A stretch of DNA of 64,000 bases from Cumulibacter sp047975195 (lineage in GTDB: Bacteria > Actinomycetota > Actinomycetes > Mycobacteriales > Antricoccaceae): contig JBKEDB010000054.1 in the NCBI GenBank assembly GCA_047975195.1, positions 21,279 through 85,278 on the forward strand, in the 5' to 3' direction. The notes beneath the pieces are model-generated. The model searched no databases and was not told where the DNA came from. It was given only the letters and a program-made list of their open reading frames with translations. Made by a program: the position numbers and the translations under genes. Below, one piece after another: positions 34,316-47,054 of the stretch; position 1 is the first letter of the stretch, and every line of letters starts with the position of its first letter.

Positions 34316-34861
34316 CTACAGCCCAAACGGAGACGGGTGTGGGCTGACCTTAATCACCGGAACGGGTTGGTTCGCCCACTCGGCCTCGCGGATCGCGCGC
34401 ATCGCAGCCTTACGCGTTGCGGTGTCCAGCTTGTCCACGAACATGACCCCGTCCAGGTGATCGATTTCGTGCAGTACGGCACGCGCCAGCAACCGTTCTG
34501 CACTGATCACCACTGGCTCCCCGTGCACGTCGAATCCCGTCGCACGCACCTGCAAGGGCCGAGTGCAAGGAAAGTGCAACCCAGGAATCGACAGGCATCC
34601 CTCATCGTCGGTCTGCTCCTCTTCGGAGGTGTACTCGACGACCGGGTTCACCAGATGCCCCACCTCACCGTCGACGTTGTAGGTAAACACGCGAGCACCC
34701 ACACCGATCTGCGGTGCGGCGAGCCCAGCGCCCTGAGCAGCAAGCATCGTGTCTCGCAGGTCATCGACGAGCTTTGCGAGTTCGCGATCGAATGAGGTGA
34801 CCGGTTCGCATGACGTACGAAGTATGGGGTCGCCAAAAAGCCGGATTGGGGTTACAGACAC
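34316..34861 (-). CDS. def: Peptide deformylase
   Basis: Removes the formyl group from nascent proteins. The 181-residue metalloenzyme has all three motifs: GAGLAAPQIGVG (motif 1), EGCLSIPG with the metal Cys (motif 2) and VLHEIDHLDGVMFVD with the two metal His and catalytic Glu (motif 3). The start is GTG 34861. It forms a coupled unit with fmt and rsmB and follows priA by 32 bases. Confidence 0.97.
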   Translation of the reverse strand: MSVTPIRLFGDPILRTSCEPVTSFDRELAKLVDDLRDTMLAAQGAGLAAPQIGVGARVFTYNVDGEVGHLVNPVVEYTSEEEQTDDEGCLSIPGLHFPCTRPLQVRATGFDVHGEPVVISAERLLARAVLHEIDHLDGVMFVDKLDTATRKAAMRAIREAEWANQPVPVIKVSPHPSPFGL

Positions 34862-34893
34862 CCACGCAGTCTAGTCGTTCGGGCCGTCCCCAC

Positions 34894-36879
34894 TCACAGG
34901 AGTCGTTGCGGGTCGAGCTTGATGCGCAATCTATCGCTGGCTTTGCGCATGCTGCGCCCCGCGCGAAGATCATGCAGGGCGCGCGCGAGATCGTCGCCGT
35001 CGGCGCGCGGCACCCGCAGCAGCATTCGTTCGGCGCTCTCATCGGTCGGTTCGGTGACCGGTCCGAGCACATCCACCGACGCCGGCAAATCAGCGTGCTG
35101 CACGCTCTCCAACGCCGCAGGGTCGCCGACGATCGCTGCCATCCTGCTCACGGGCGGGAACCTCAACTCGGCACGATCGCGTAACTCACGCTCGGCGTAC
35201 CACCCGGCGTCCCACCGCACCAAAGCCTGCACCACGGGCACGGAGGCAGGGGCCATGACCACCACGCGGCCACCGTCGCTGGCACCTCGGGCCAGCGCTG
35301 CCGCATTCAACCATCTCCGCAGGCCTTCCTCGCCCGCGAGGAGGTCCGCACGCGTCAGCATCGCCCAGCCATCGAGCAGTAGAACGGCGCCGTACCCACC
35401 GGACACAACCGGTTCGGCTCCCGGGGTCGCGATCACCAGGGCAGGTTCGGGATCGATCTCTGCAACGACCTGCTCACCCGCCGATTGAATGACTCGTACC
35501 CCGGGCAGCATCCGACCGAGTTCCTCCGCCGTCCGCCCAGCGCCGACGACAGCAGCGCGAAAGCGACCCGCCGAGCACACCGGGCATGCCCAGGATGCTG
35601 CGTGCCGCCCACACCATCGGCAGGACGCGACCGCATCCCTACCGGCACCCAAAGCGAGCGGGCCGTGACACGTCGCGCACCGCGCCGGCGTGTGGCACCG
35701 CACGCAGGACAACACGGGCAGGTAACCACGGCGCGGCACTTGCACGAGTACCGGCGCGCCCCTGCCGATCGCCTGTCGCGCCGCGTCCAGCGCCACCTTC
35801 GGCAATCGGGCGCTGTGCGCCGCCTCATCCGATCGAAGATATATATCGTCTCCGGACGCCGTGATCCGCGGCATCGCGGCCCGCAACGTCTCCCGTTCGG
35901 CCCGTAGTGGCGCGGCCCAGCCACGCTCCAGCAGGGCTGTCGCTGCCACCGATTGGGTGAATCCCCCCAGCAACACACTGGCGCCGGCGAGGTGCGCACG
36001 CAACACAGCAACGTCCCGAGTGTGCGCGTACGGCGCTCGCGGTTCGTCGTACAAGTCGTCACCGTCGTCCCACACCGCGATCAATCCCAGGTTCGGCACT
36101 GGCGCGTACACCGCCGAGCGGGTGCCCACCGCAATTCGAACTTCACCGCGCAAGCACCGCAAGAATCGGCGGTAGCGGGCCGCCGGGCCACGCGAGGCGT
36201 TCAGTTCGGCATAACCACCGGGACCGATCAGATCGGCCAGAGCCCGCTCCACTCGGGCGGCATCCTTCGTATCAGGAACCACGAGCACGGCCCCGCGACC
36301 CGCGCTCGCGGTACTCACGGCGAGTTCGGCGAACCTAGTCGGCCAGTCCTCACCAGGCATCGCTGTCCAGACGGCGCGCGCTCGGCGTCCCTGCTGCAAT
36401 GCCTCAATGAAACCCGCGCCGTACGGCGCCCACCCCTGTACGTCTGGGGTTGGGTAGTCCGGCAGCGGTTGCGGCTCGCTCTGCTCGGTGCGCGCGTTGC
36501 GGGGCGGTACCGCCAGTCGCACGACATCGCAGAATCCGCCGGCCCATCGATCGGCGACCGCGCGCATCAACTGCATCGTGTGCTCAGTCAGCACCGGCAG
36601 CGGGCTGACCACGCGTTCGATGCGCGACAGCTTCCCGGCGTGGTCCGAACCGGAGTGCAAACTGATGACGTACGCGTCGACGAGTTTCCCGGAGAAACGC
36701 ACTCGGACCCGGCAGCCGACAGCAATCGCGTCGAGGAGGTCAGTCGGCACCTCGTAATCGAACAGCCGATCCAGATGCGCCAGTGGCACGTCTGGGTAGA
36801 CGGCGGCAACCAGCCGTTCGACGGAGCCGTCGGCCAGTTCACCGCTAGCCGTTGATGGCCTTCTTAAGTTCGTCGACAC
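34894..36879 (-). CDS. priA: Primosomal protein N' (PriA), helicase motifs degenerate
   Basis: Replication-restart protein of 661 residues. The N-terminal DNA-binding domain (~20-115, DVPLAHLDRLFDYEVP, VGCRVRVRFSGKLVDAYV) and the Zn-binding Cys cluster (CVRCHTPARCATCHG, CRWCG, CPVC; ~430-480) are present. Walker A is missing, and the DEEH box reads VWDDGDDLYDEPRAPYAHTRDVA, so ATPase activity is not expected; this is the normal state of actinobacterial PriA. GTG 36879 makes it overlap metK by about 35 bases; the family similarity starts near residue 20, so a shorter product is possible. Confidence 0.9.
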   Translation of the reverse strand: MSTNLRRPSTASGELADGSVERLVAAVYPDVPLAHLDRLFDYEVPTDLLDAIAVGCRVRVRFSGKLVDAYVISLHSGSDHAGKLSRIERVVSPLPVLTEHTMQLMRAVADRWAGGFCDVVRLAVPPRNARTEQSEPQPLPDYPTPDVQGWAPYGAGFIEALQQGRRARAVWTAMPGEDWPTRFAELAVSTASAGRGAVLVVPDTKDAARVERALADLIGPGGYAELNASRGPAARYRRFLRCLRGEVRIAVGTRSAVYAPVPNLGLIAVWDDGDDLYDEPRAPYAHTRDVAVLRAHLAGASVLLGGFTQSVAATALLERGWAAPLRAERETLRAAMPRITASGDDIYLRSDEAAHSARLPKVALDAARQAIGRGAPVLVQVPRRGYLPVLSCVRCHTPARCATCHGPLALGAGRDAVASCRWCGRHAASWACPVCSAGRFRAAVVGAGRTAEELGRMLPGVRVIQSAGEQVVAEIDPEPALVIATPGAEPVVSGGYGAVLLLDGWAMLTRADLLAGEEGLRRWLNAAALARGASDGGRVVVMAPASVPVVQALVRWDAGWYAERELRDRAELRFPPVSRMAAIVGDPAALESVQHADLPASVDVLGPVTEPTDESAERMLLRVPRADGDDLARALHDLRAGRSMRKASDRLRIKLDPQRLL

Positions 36880-38038
36880 GGTTCGTCCGCTCCCACGGGA
36901 AGTCGCCGTCCTCACGGCCAAAGTGTCCATACGCCGTGGTGGCACGGTAGATCGGACGCTTCAGGTCAAGGTCGCGGATGATGGCCAGCGGGCGAAGGTC
37001 GAATACCTTACGAACCGCCGCTTCGATCTTCTCAGTCGGAACTGTTTCGGTGCCGAACGTGTCGACGTACATCCCGACGGGCTCGGCGCGCCCAATCGCG
37101 TACGCGATCTGCACCTCAACCCGGCTCGCCAGCCCGGCGGCAACGACGTTCTTGGCGACCCAGCGGGTCGCGTACGCCGCCGAGCGATCGACCTTCGAGG
37201 GGTCTTTACCGGAGAACGCACCACCGCCATGGCGTGCGTATCCACCGTAGGTGTCGACGATGATCTTGCGGCCGGTCAACCCGGCGTCACCCATCGGCCC
37301 GCCGATGACGAACTGCCCGGTCGGGTTCACCAGGACGCGCATATCGCTCGTATCCAGGCCGTAGTGCGCCAGGACGGGATCGATAACGTGCTGGCGGATA
37401 TCCGGCGCTAGCAGGCCATCGAGGCTGATGCCCTCCGCGTGCTGAGTCGACAGCACAACCGTGTCGACGCGCACCGGCTTGCCGTCGAGATACTCAATGG
37501 TGACCTGTGTCTTGCCGTCCGGACGCAGGTACGGCATGGTGCCGTTGTCACGGACCTCCGTCAGTCGTCGCGAGAGCCGATGCGCCATCGAAATCGGTAG
37601 CGGCATGAGTTCGGGCGTTTCGTCGCAGGCATACCCGAACATCAGTCCCTGATCGCCGGCACCCTGTGCCGAGATCGCGTCGTCGTTGCCTTCGACGCGG
37701 GACTCGTGCGCGACATCGACGCCATTGGCGATATCGGAGGATTGTTCGCCGATCGACACCGACACGCCACAAGACTGCCCGTCGAAGCCCTTGGCCGAGG
37801 AGTCGTAACCGATGCCGAGGATCGTGCGTCGCACGATGCCGGGGATATCGGCGTACGCGGTGGTGCGGACCTCGCCGGCAACATGCACCTGTCCGGTCAT
37901 GATCAACGTCTCGACCGCGACGCGAGCCTCCGGGTCGCTCGCTAAAAGTTCATCCAGGATCGCATCACTGATAGCGTCAGCGATCTTGTCAGGGTGGCCC
38001 TCGGTGACAGACTCGGACGTGAACAGACGTCGTGACAT
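36845..38038 (-). CDS. metK: S-adenosylmethionine synthetase
   Basis: Makes SAM from methionine and ATP. The 397-residue protein shows LFTSESVTEGHPDKIADAISDA, GEQSSDIANGVD, the loop GAGDQGLMFGYA and GGGAFSGKDPSKVDRSAAY. ATG 38038 fits the family start (MSRRLFTSESV). The 84-base gap upstream holds a -10-like TAGACT; I see no SAM riboswitch. Confidence 0.97.
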   Translation of the reverse strand: MSRRLFTSESVTEGHPDKIADAISDAILDELLASDPEARVAVETLIMTGQVHVAGEVRTTAYADIPGIVRRTILGIGYDSSAKGFDGQSCGVSVSIGEQSSDIANGVDVAHESRVEGNDDAISAQGAGDQGLMFGYACDETPELMPLPISMAHRLSRRLTEVRDNGTMPYLRPDGKTQVTIEYLDGKPVRVDTVVLSTQHAEGISLDGLLAPDIRQHVIDPVLAHYGLDTSDMRVLVNPTGQFVIGGPMGDAGLTGRKIIVDTYGGYARHGGGAFSGKDPSKVDRSAAYATRWVAKNVVAAGLASRVEVQIAYAIGRAEPVGMYVDTFGTETVPTEKIEAAVRKVFDLRPLAIIRDLDLKRPIYRATTAYGHFGREDGDFPWERTNRVDELKKAING

Positions 38039-38073
38039 CTCGATAAAACCCCTTCTGCGCAATAGGCTCGGCC

Positions 38074-38079
38074 AGTCTA
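38074..38079 (-). promoter_or_regulatory. Candidate -10 element of metK
   Basis: TAGACT on the minus strand, about 35 bases before the metK ATG, in a GGACTAGACTGGCC context like other -10 elements in this window. No good -35 is seen at 16-18 bases. Confidence 0.35.
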
Positions 38080-38090
38080 GTCCACGACGG

Positions 38091-38105
38091 CGACGAGACC
38101 CGTCG
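38091..38105 (-). terminator. Hairpin behind coaBC
   Basis: CGACG-AGACC-CGTCG, 5-base arms, in the gap between coaBC and metK and just upstream of the metK -10. It could weaken read-through from coaBC. No T run. Confidence 0.3.
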
Positions 38106-38122
38106 ACGAGTGAATCGACCAG

Positions 38123-39343
38123 TTAGCGGACGGCGTCCCAGATCTGGCTCGCGACGCGGTGCTTGCTGCCGTGCGGGACGACCGCTGAGGTCCCATCGGC
38201 GCCCAGGATCAGCCCAGCGTTGTCGTCATTCTCGAACGCGCCACCGGCACCGACATCGTTGACGACGATGTAGTCGCACCCCTTACGAGCGAGTTTCTGC
38301 CGTCCGTACTCCTCGACACTGTGCTGCGCATCGCCGGTCTCGGCCGCGAACCCAACGATCGTCGGCTGATGGCTGAGGCGACCTTCGGTGCGAGCCGCGA
38401 CCAGCCCGAGGAGGATGTCCGGATTCTTGGTCAGTGAAATCTGATCAGGATCGGCATCCGTTTTCTTGATCTTTGAGTCATGCCGAACGGTCGGCCGGAA
38501 GTCGGATACCGCAGCGGCCATCACAACGATCTCGGCTTCGGCGGCAGCCGCGAGAGTCGCTTCCTGTAACTCGAGCGCTGTCTGCACTCGTTGGACGCGC
38601 GCTCCGGCGGGGGCAACCCGCTCGACGTTCGCACTGATCAACATGACGTCTGCCCCGCGAGCCGCGGCGACCTCGGCGAGCGCCCATCCCTGCTTCCCGG
38701 ACGATCGGTTGGTCAGGAATCGCACCGGGTCGAGTAACTCACGAGTGCCGCCTGCGGTGACCACCACGCGGACGCCGCACATGTCGTACGGGAGGGCGCT
38801 GCCGGTCTCCAGCAGCAGACGGGCCATCCGGTTGATCTCGGCGGGTTCGGCGAGCCGGCCTGGCCCGGTGTCCTTGCCGGTGAGACGTCCGTGCGCGGGT
38901 CCGAGGACGGTGATGCCACGCGAGCGCAACGTCGCGATGTTTGCCTGTGTCGCCGGATGCTGCCACATCTCGGTGTGCATCGCTGGCGCGATCAGCACCG
39001 GCGCGCGGGTCACGAGCATCGTCGAGGTCAGCAGATCGTCGGCGCGCCCGTTCGCTAGCCGAGCGATCAGATCAGCGGTCGCCGGCGCGATCACCACCAG
39101 ATCAGCCTGTTGGCCGAGGCGCACGTGCCGTACCGATGCGATGTCGCTAAATACGCCCGTACTCACCGGGTTCCCCGACAACGCCTCGAAGGTAGCGGCA
39201 CCCACGAACTCAAGCGCCGCCGGAGTTGGTACGACATCGACGTGTAGCCCTGATTCGGTCAGGGCACGGAGGATCTCGCAAGACTTGTACGCCGCGATAC
39301 CGCCGGCAACACCGAGGACGACGCGGGGAGCTTGAGTCGGCAC
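38123..39343 (-). CDS. coaBC: Phosphopantothenoylcysteine synthetase/decarboxylase CoaBC
   Basis: Second and third steps from 4'-phosphopantothenate to coenzyme A. The 406-residue fusion has the flavin-dependent decarboxylase CoaC (1-180; VVLGVAGGIAAYKSCEILRAL, APAMHTEMW and the catalytic-His region SDIASVRHVRLGQQADLVVIAPATA) and the CTP-dependent ligase CoaB (~185-406; VVVTAGGTRELLDPVRFLTNRSSGKQG, AAVSDFRP, KIKK, VGFAAET). GTG 39343 lies 13 bases after rpoZ. Confidence 0.95.
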   Translation of the reverse strand: MPTQAPRVVLGVAGGIAAYKSCEILRALTESGLHVDVVPTPAALEFVGAATFEALSGNPVSTGVFSDIASVRHVRLGQQADLVVIAPATADLIARLANGRADDLLTSTMLVTRAPVLIAPAMHTEMWQHPATQANIATLRSRGITVLGPAHGRLTGKDTGPGRLAEPAEINRMARLLLETGSALPYDMCGVRVVVTAGGTRELLDPVRFLTNRSSGKQGWALAEVAAARGADVMLISANVERVAPAGARVQRVQTALELQEATLAAAAEAEIVVMAAAVSDFRPTVRHDSKIKKTDADPDQISLTKNPDILLGLVAARTEGRLSHQPTIVGFAAETGDAQHSVEEYGRQKLARKGCDYIVVNDVGAGGAFENDDNAGLILGADGTSAVVPHGSKHRVASQIWDAVR

Positions 39344-39356
39344 GAGAATCGCGCGA

Positions 39357-39632
39357 CTAGGCGTCAGTGGGCTCGGCGGAGAGCATGCCTTCGTTGATCT
39401 CGCGCAGCGCGATCGACAGCGGCTTCTCCTGCGGGCCGGTCTCGACCAGCGGGCCAACGTGCTCAAGCAGGCCTTCGGCGAGCTGGCCGTAGTACGCATT
39501 GATCTGACGAGCGCGCTTGGCCGCGTAAATAACTAGGCCGTACTTCGACGCGGTGTGAGTCAGCAACTCATCGATCGGCGGATTGGTGATGCCTTCGGGA
39601 GCGGGAACAGTTCCGGACACGTAGCCGTCCAT
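39357..39632 (-). CDS. rpoZ: RNA polymerase omega subunit
   Basis: Small core-assembly subunit of RNA polymerase. The 91-residue protein shows the family pattern NPPIDELLTHTASKYGLVIYAAKRARQINAYYGQL and EKPLSIALREINEGML. It lies between gmk and coaBC, the common bacterial order. Confidence 0.95.
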   Translation of the reverse strand: MDGYVSGTVPAPEGITNPPIDELLTHTASKYGLVIYAAKRARQINAYYGQLAEGLLEHVGPLVETGPQEKPLSIALREINEGMLSAEPTDA

Positions 39633-39673
39633 CCTTGGTTGGTCTGTGATGCCGGATGCGCTCTCCGGCGGGT

Positions 39674-40258
39674 CTACGGCGTCTGGGTCTCACCGCGGCC
39701 AAGGATCAAGTCTACCAACTGATCGGTGGCCTCGGTGAGGTCGTTGTTCACGATCACCACATCGAACTCCTCGGCCGCCGCCATCTCCACCTCTGCCGCT
39801 CGCAACCTTGCCTCGATCTGCTCCTCGGTCTCAGTCCCCCGACCGAGCAGCCGACGCTGCAGTTCGGTCCGCGATGGAGGCGCCAAGAACACCATGAACG
39901 CTTCTGGCATCGCGGCCTTCACCTGCCGCGCGCCGTCCAACTCGATCTCCAGCAACACTGTCTCGCCAGCGTCCAGGTGCGCCTCGACGGCGTCCCGCGG
40001 GGTGCCGTATCGACGTCCGGCGAAGTGTGCGTGCTCGAGCATCTGTCCAGAACGGATGCGTTCGAGGAAGTCGGCTTCGTCAATAAAGAAGTAGTGCTCC
40101 CCGTTGCGTTCCCCCGGGCGTGGTACACGTGTGGTGCACGACACGGACGCCCAGACGGGCAGATTCCGTTGGCGCACCTGTGTCATCACCGACCCTTTGC
40201 CGACCCCGGACGGCCCGCTGAGCACGATCAGTCGTCCGGGCGCAGGTGGTGCGCTCAA
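39674..40258 (-). CDS. gmk: Guanylate kinase
   Basis: Phosphorylates GMP to GDP. The 194-residue protein has the P-loop LSGPSGVGKGSVM (residues ~13-25), the GMP-binding SCTTRVPRPGERNGEHYFFI and YGTPRDAVEAHL. The codon at 40258 is TTG, which fits the family start and is used here; no better ATG/GTG lies near. Confidence 0.95.
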   Translation of the reverse strand: MSAPPAPGRLIVLSGPSGVGKGSVMTQVRQRNLPVWASVSCTTRVPRPGERNGEHYFFIDEADFLERIRSGQMLEHAHFAGRRYGTPRDAVEAHLDAGETVLLEIELDGARQVKAAMPEAFMVFLAPPSRTELQRRLLGRGTETEEQIEARLRAAEVEMAAAEEFDVVIVNNDLTEATDQLVDLILGRGETQTP

Positions 40259-40287
40259 GTTCCCTCCGATGGCGGTTGGTTGCCCGC

Positions 40288-40605
40288 CTAGCGGCCGGCG
40301 AGTTCTTCCTCCAACGCTACCCGTTGCTTTGCGCCCAGCCCGCGCACCCTGCGGCTCTCCGAGATGCCGACGCGCTCCATAATTCGGCCCGCCTTAACCT
40401 TGCCGATGCCCGGCATGCTTTCCAGGACGGTAACGATCGGGGTGCGACTGACGACTTCGTCGGTTTTCGCTCGCTCCAGCACGTCCGCCAACGTCAGTTC
40501 ACCGCGGCGCAGACTTTCCTTGAACTCGGCACGACGTCGTCGAGCATCGACGGCGGCCTGAAGCGCCGCGGCCCGGTCTTCGGGGGTGAGGTGCGGAAGG
40601 GTCAT
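40288..40605 (-). CDS. mihF: Integration host factor, actinobacterial type
   Basis: Small nucleoid-associated DNA-bending protein (105 residues) unrelated to the IHF/HU fold. It has a basic helical N-terminal region (AVDARRRRAEFKESLRRGELTL) and a helix-two-turn-helix with MPGIGKVKAGRIMERVGI. Essential in mycobacteria. ATG 40605 is preceded by GGAGG 9 bases upstream. It sits between pyrF and gmk, its usual place. Confidence 0.95.
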   Translation of the reverse strand: MTLPHLTPEDRAAALQAAVDARRRRAEFKESLRRGELTLADVLERAKTDEVVSRTPIVTVLESMPGIGKVKAGRIMERVGISESRRVRGLGAKQRVALEEELAGR

Positions 40606-40683
40606 CTGCGGATACCTCCAGAGTGAATACGCAACCTGTCCAGGCAGAACGTCCGATGTCCGCGAGCGTAGACGATAAGTCGT

Positions 40684-41538
40684 TCAGCGCGCGCGTAGCT
40701 CATCGGCAACGTCGCGCGCACGTCGACGCAGATCAGCAGGGCTCGGGCCCGCGCGCAGCACGTCGCGGCTGGTCGAACCGAATACGAGCGGGGCGCCGGA
40801 CAGCACCTCACGTAGGTCACTGGCACTCGCCCCTTGGGCACCCAGGCCGGGTGCCAATACGGCGCCGCCGAGTCCACCCAACTCAACAGCACCCCGATCG
40901 ACGGTCGCGCCGACCACCACACCGACGCTGCCTAGACGCGCACCTGCGGTGATCTCCGCGGCGTTACATGCCGCCGCCTGGTCGATGATCGATTGAGCAA
41001 CGGATCGCCCGCCGTCAACGCGCGCCTGTTGGATCGCTGCGCCCTCCGGGTTCGAGGTGCGCGCGAGCACGAACACTCCGCTGCCAGCCGCCAACGCATT
41101 GGCGATGAATGGGCGAACCGACCCGAACCCGAGGTATGGCGAAACCGTGACCGCATCGGTGAACAGTGGGCTGGTTGGGCGCAGATACGCGTCAGCGTAC
41201 GCTTGCGCGGTCGAACCGATATCCCCACGCTTGATGTCCAGGATGACCAGCGCACCGGCGTCCCGGCAGAGCGTGATCGTCTCCTCCAGGACCCGGACCC
41301 CTGCGGATCCGAACCGCTCGAAGAATGCGGACTGCGGTTTGACTGCCGCGGCCACCGGCGCCAGCGCCTCGGCCGCGTTCAGCGCAAAGGCGCGCAATCC
41401 TTCGACGGTGTCCGGCAACCCCCAGTCACGCAGCAACTGCGCATGCGGGTCGATCCCAACGCAGAGCGGACCGCGCTGCTGAGCCGCTTCGCTGGCCCGG
41501 TCACCGAATCCCATCGTCATACTCGTTGCTCCACTCAT
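40684..41538 (-). CDS. pyrF: Orotidine 5'-phosphate decarboxylase (type 2)
   Basis: Last step of UMP synthesis. The 284-residue TIM barrel has LCVGIDPHAQLLRDWGL, the catalytic LVILDIKRGDIGSTAQAYADAYL (Asp-x-Lys-x-x-Asp), LARTSNPEG and VVGATV. ATG 41538 overlaps the pyrD stop by 4 bases. Type 2 enzymes are the rule in actinomycetes. Confidence 0.96.
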   Translation of the reverse strand: MSGATSMTMGFGDRASEAAQQRGPLCVGIDPHAQLLRDWGLPDTVEGLRAFALNAAEALAPVAAAVKPQSAFFERFGSAGVRVLEETITLCRDAGALVILDIKRGDIGSTAQAYADAYLRPTSPLFTDAVTVSPYLGFGSVRPFIANALAAGSGVFVLARTSNPEGAAIQQARVDGGRSVAQSIIDQAAACNAAEITAGARLGSVGVVVGATVDRGAVELGGLGGAVLAPGLGAQGASASDLREVLSGAPLVFGSTSRDVLRAGPSPADLRRRARDVADELRAR

Positions 41539-42602
41539 GATCGGTCTCGTACGGCGGCTGCGACGTTGCGCACCACCGAAGAGCCTTGGTAGATCAGCGC
41601 TGAATAGATTTGCAGCACATCAGCACCCGCTTCGATCATCTCCAGTGCGTCTGCGGCGCTGCCGATTCCACCGACTCCGATGATCGGCAACTCGCCGCCG
41701 ACCTGGCCAGCGATGTAGCGGACACACTCGCGGGCCATGACCGTCAGCGGCGCGCCGGACAGCCCGCCCGCCTCGGCGCCCAGGTGCTGCTCGGACGGCG
41801 TCAGCCCGCGACGCTCAATCGTCGTGTTCGTCGCGATCACACCGGCTACGTCGTGTTCGCGGCACACGGCCAGCACGTCATCGATGGCGCCGTGTGTGAG
41901 GTCCGGCGCGATCTTCACCAGCAACGGCATAGCCGGCGCCTCAGCGCGCAGTGCTGCGATCAGTTCGGTCAAGAATCCCTTGTCTTGCAGGGATCGCAGT
42001 CCTGGCGTGTTCGGACTTGACACGTTTACGGCGATGTACGACGCGAGGTCTCGCAGCACTCGCACAGAGTTGACGTAGTCCGCTACGGCTTCATCTAGTG
42101 GCGTGAGTTTCGACTTGCCGAGGCTGACACCCACCGGGTAACCGAGATTCGCCCGCACCGCTGCCGCGTCCTCGCCGTACTTGCGCAGCCGCGCGGCTAA
42201 CGCCCGCGAACCATGATTGTTGAACCCCATTCGATTGATCAGCCCGCCCGATTCGGGCAGCCGAAACAGACGCGGTAGGTCATTACCCGGTTGAGCTTTC
42301 CAGGTCACGGTGCCGATCTCGGCGTGGCCGAAACCGAGCGCCGGCCACGCACGCAGCGCCTCACCGTTCTTAGCCATACCTGCTGCCAGCCCGATCCGAT
42401 TGGGGAAATCGAGACCGAACAACCGCACCGGATCGTCGACGACCCCGACGACCTTGCGGCTCAGGGTCTGCATCCACCGGTACTTGTCCATGCGCTGCAG
42501 TTGGGCCATCGTCCATCGGTGGGCCTGTTCCGGATCGCCACCGCCGATCCGGAACAGGCCACGCCGCGCGATGCGGTAGCCGTGCGACGCGAGGTCGGCC
42601 AT
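41535..42602 (-). CDS. pyrD: Dihydroorotate dehydrogenase (quinone), class 2
   Basis: Membrane-associated flavoenzyme that oxidises dihydroorotate with quinone. The 355-residue protein has the class 2 N-terminal extension (1-45), GLAAGMAKNGEAL, INRMGFNNHG, the catalytic Ser in VNVSSPNTPGLRSLQ and PIIGVGGIGSAADALEMIEAGA. It starts 2 bases after carB. Confidence 0.96.
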   Translation of the reverse strand: MADLASHGYRIARRGLFRIGGGDPEQAHRWTMAQLQRMDKYRWMQTLSRKVVGVVDDPVRLFGLDFPNRIGLAAGMAKNGEALRAWPALGFGHAEIGTVTWKAQPGNDLPRLFRLPESGGLINRMGFNNHGSRALAARLRKYGEDAAAVRANLGYPVGVSLGKSKLTPLDEAVADYVNSVRVLRDLASYIAVNVSSPNTPGLRSLQDKGFLTELIAALRAEAPAMPLLVKIAPDLTHGAIDDVLAVCREHDVAGVIATNTTIERRGLTPSEQHLGAEAGGLSGAPLTVMARECVRYIAGQVGGELPIIGVGGIGSAADALEMIEAGADVLQIYSALIYQGSSVVRNVAAAVRDRS

Positions 42603-42604
42603 GA

Positions 42605-45905
<3,301 letters not shown>

Positions 45906-45913
<8 letters not shown>

Positions 45914-47054
45914 TCGCCTGTTCCTTCTGGCTGGCCATCATGTCGGCAAAACGGTCGAACAGGTATCCGGCGTCGTGCGGTCCGGCCGCCGCCTCCGGGT
46001 GGTGCTGGACGCTGAACGCGGGCACGTCGAGGCAGCGCAGTCCTTCCACCCCCTCGTCGTTCACGCAGACGTGACTGACTTCGACGCGCCCGTACGGCGT
46101 GTCGGTGTAACCCTCGATCGGTGCGTCCACGGCGAATCCATGATTCTGCGAAGTGATTTCGATCCGACCTGTGGCCTTGTCACGTACTGGGACATTGACG
46201 CCGCGGTGCCCGAACTTCAACTTGTAAGTGCCTAGGCCGAGCGCCCGGCCGAGTATCTGGTTGCCGAAGCAGATGCCGAAGACTGGCAGCTTGGCCTCGA
46301 GCGCCTGCCGCATCAGCGCGACAGCGTCACCAGCGGCGGCGGGATCGCCGGGGCCGTTGGAGAAGAAGATGCCGTCCGGGGTCACAGCACGCACCTCCTC
46401 CATGCTCGCGGTCGCCGGCAGCACGTGAACCCGCATACCTCGAGCGGCCATCTGTTCGGGGGTGCTCGATTTGATGCCGAGGTCGATCGCCGCGACCGTG
46501 AACCTCCGCTCCCCGACCGCCTCAACGACGTACGCCTCGCTGGTGCTCACCTCGCCGGCGAGATAGGCGCCGGCCATTCGGGGTTGTTCATTGACTAGTG
46601 CCACCAGTTGCTCGCGCGGCCGCGCGGCATCGTCGCCGGTGAACAGCCCGACCCGCATCGCACCGCGGTCGCGTAGGTGCCTGGTCAGTGCGCGGGTGTC
46701 GATCCCTTGCACCGCAACGATCCCCTGGTCGATGAGTTGCTGTTGCAACGAACCGCTGGAGCGCCAGTTGGAGTCGATACCGGTCAGGTCGCGTACGACG
46801 AAACCGCTCACCCAGATTCTCTTGGACTCATTGTCCTCGCCGTTCCAACCCGTATTGCCGATCTGCGGCGCGGTCATCACCACGACCTGCCGATGGTACG
46901 ACGGATCGGTGAGGGTTTCCTGGTATCCGGTCATTCCGGTGGTGAAGACGGCCTCACCGAACGATGTTTCGGCGGCCCCGAAGGATTCCCCGCCGAAACA
47001 CCGCCCGTCCTCCAGGACGACCAGTGCGTCGTTATTGATGCTGTGCCTACTCAT
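45906..47054 (-). CDS. carA: Carbamoyl-phosphate synthase small subunit
   Basis: Glutaminase subunit that supplies ammonia to CarB. The 382-residue protein has the CPSase N-terminal domain (1-165) and the class I glutamine amidotransferase domain with FFSNGPGDPAAAGDA, the nucleophile Cys in FGICFGNQILGRALG (~residue 250) and the His/Glu pair near FSVQHHPEAAAGPHD. Overlaps pyrC by 4 bases. Confidence 0.97.

Noticed and set aside
38039..38122. Possible SAM riboswitch before metK
   Set aside because: The 84-base gap lacks SAM-I or SAM-II/SAM-IV conserved cores; it holds only a -10-like element and a small hairpin.
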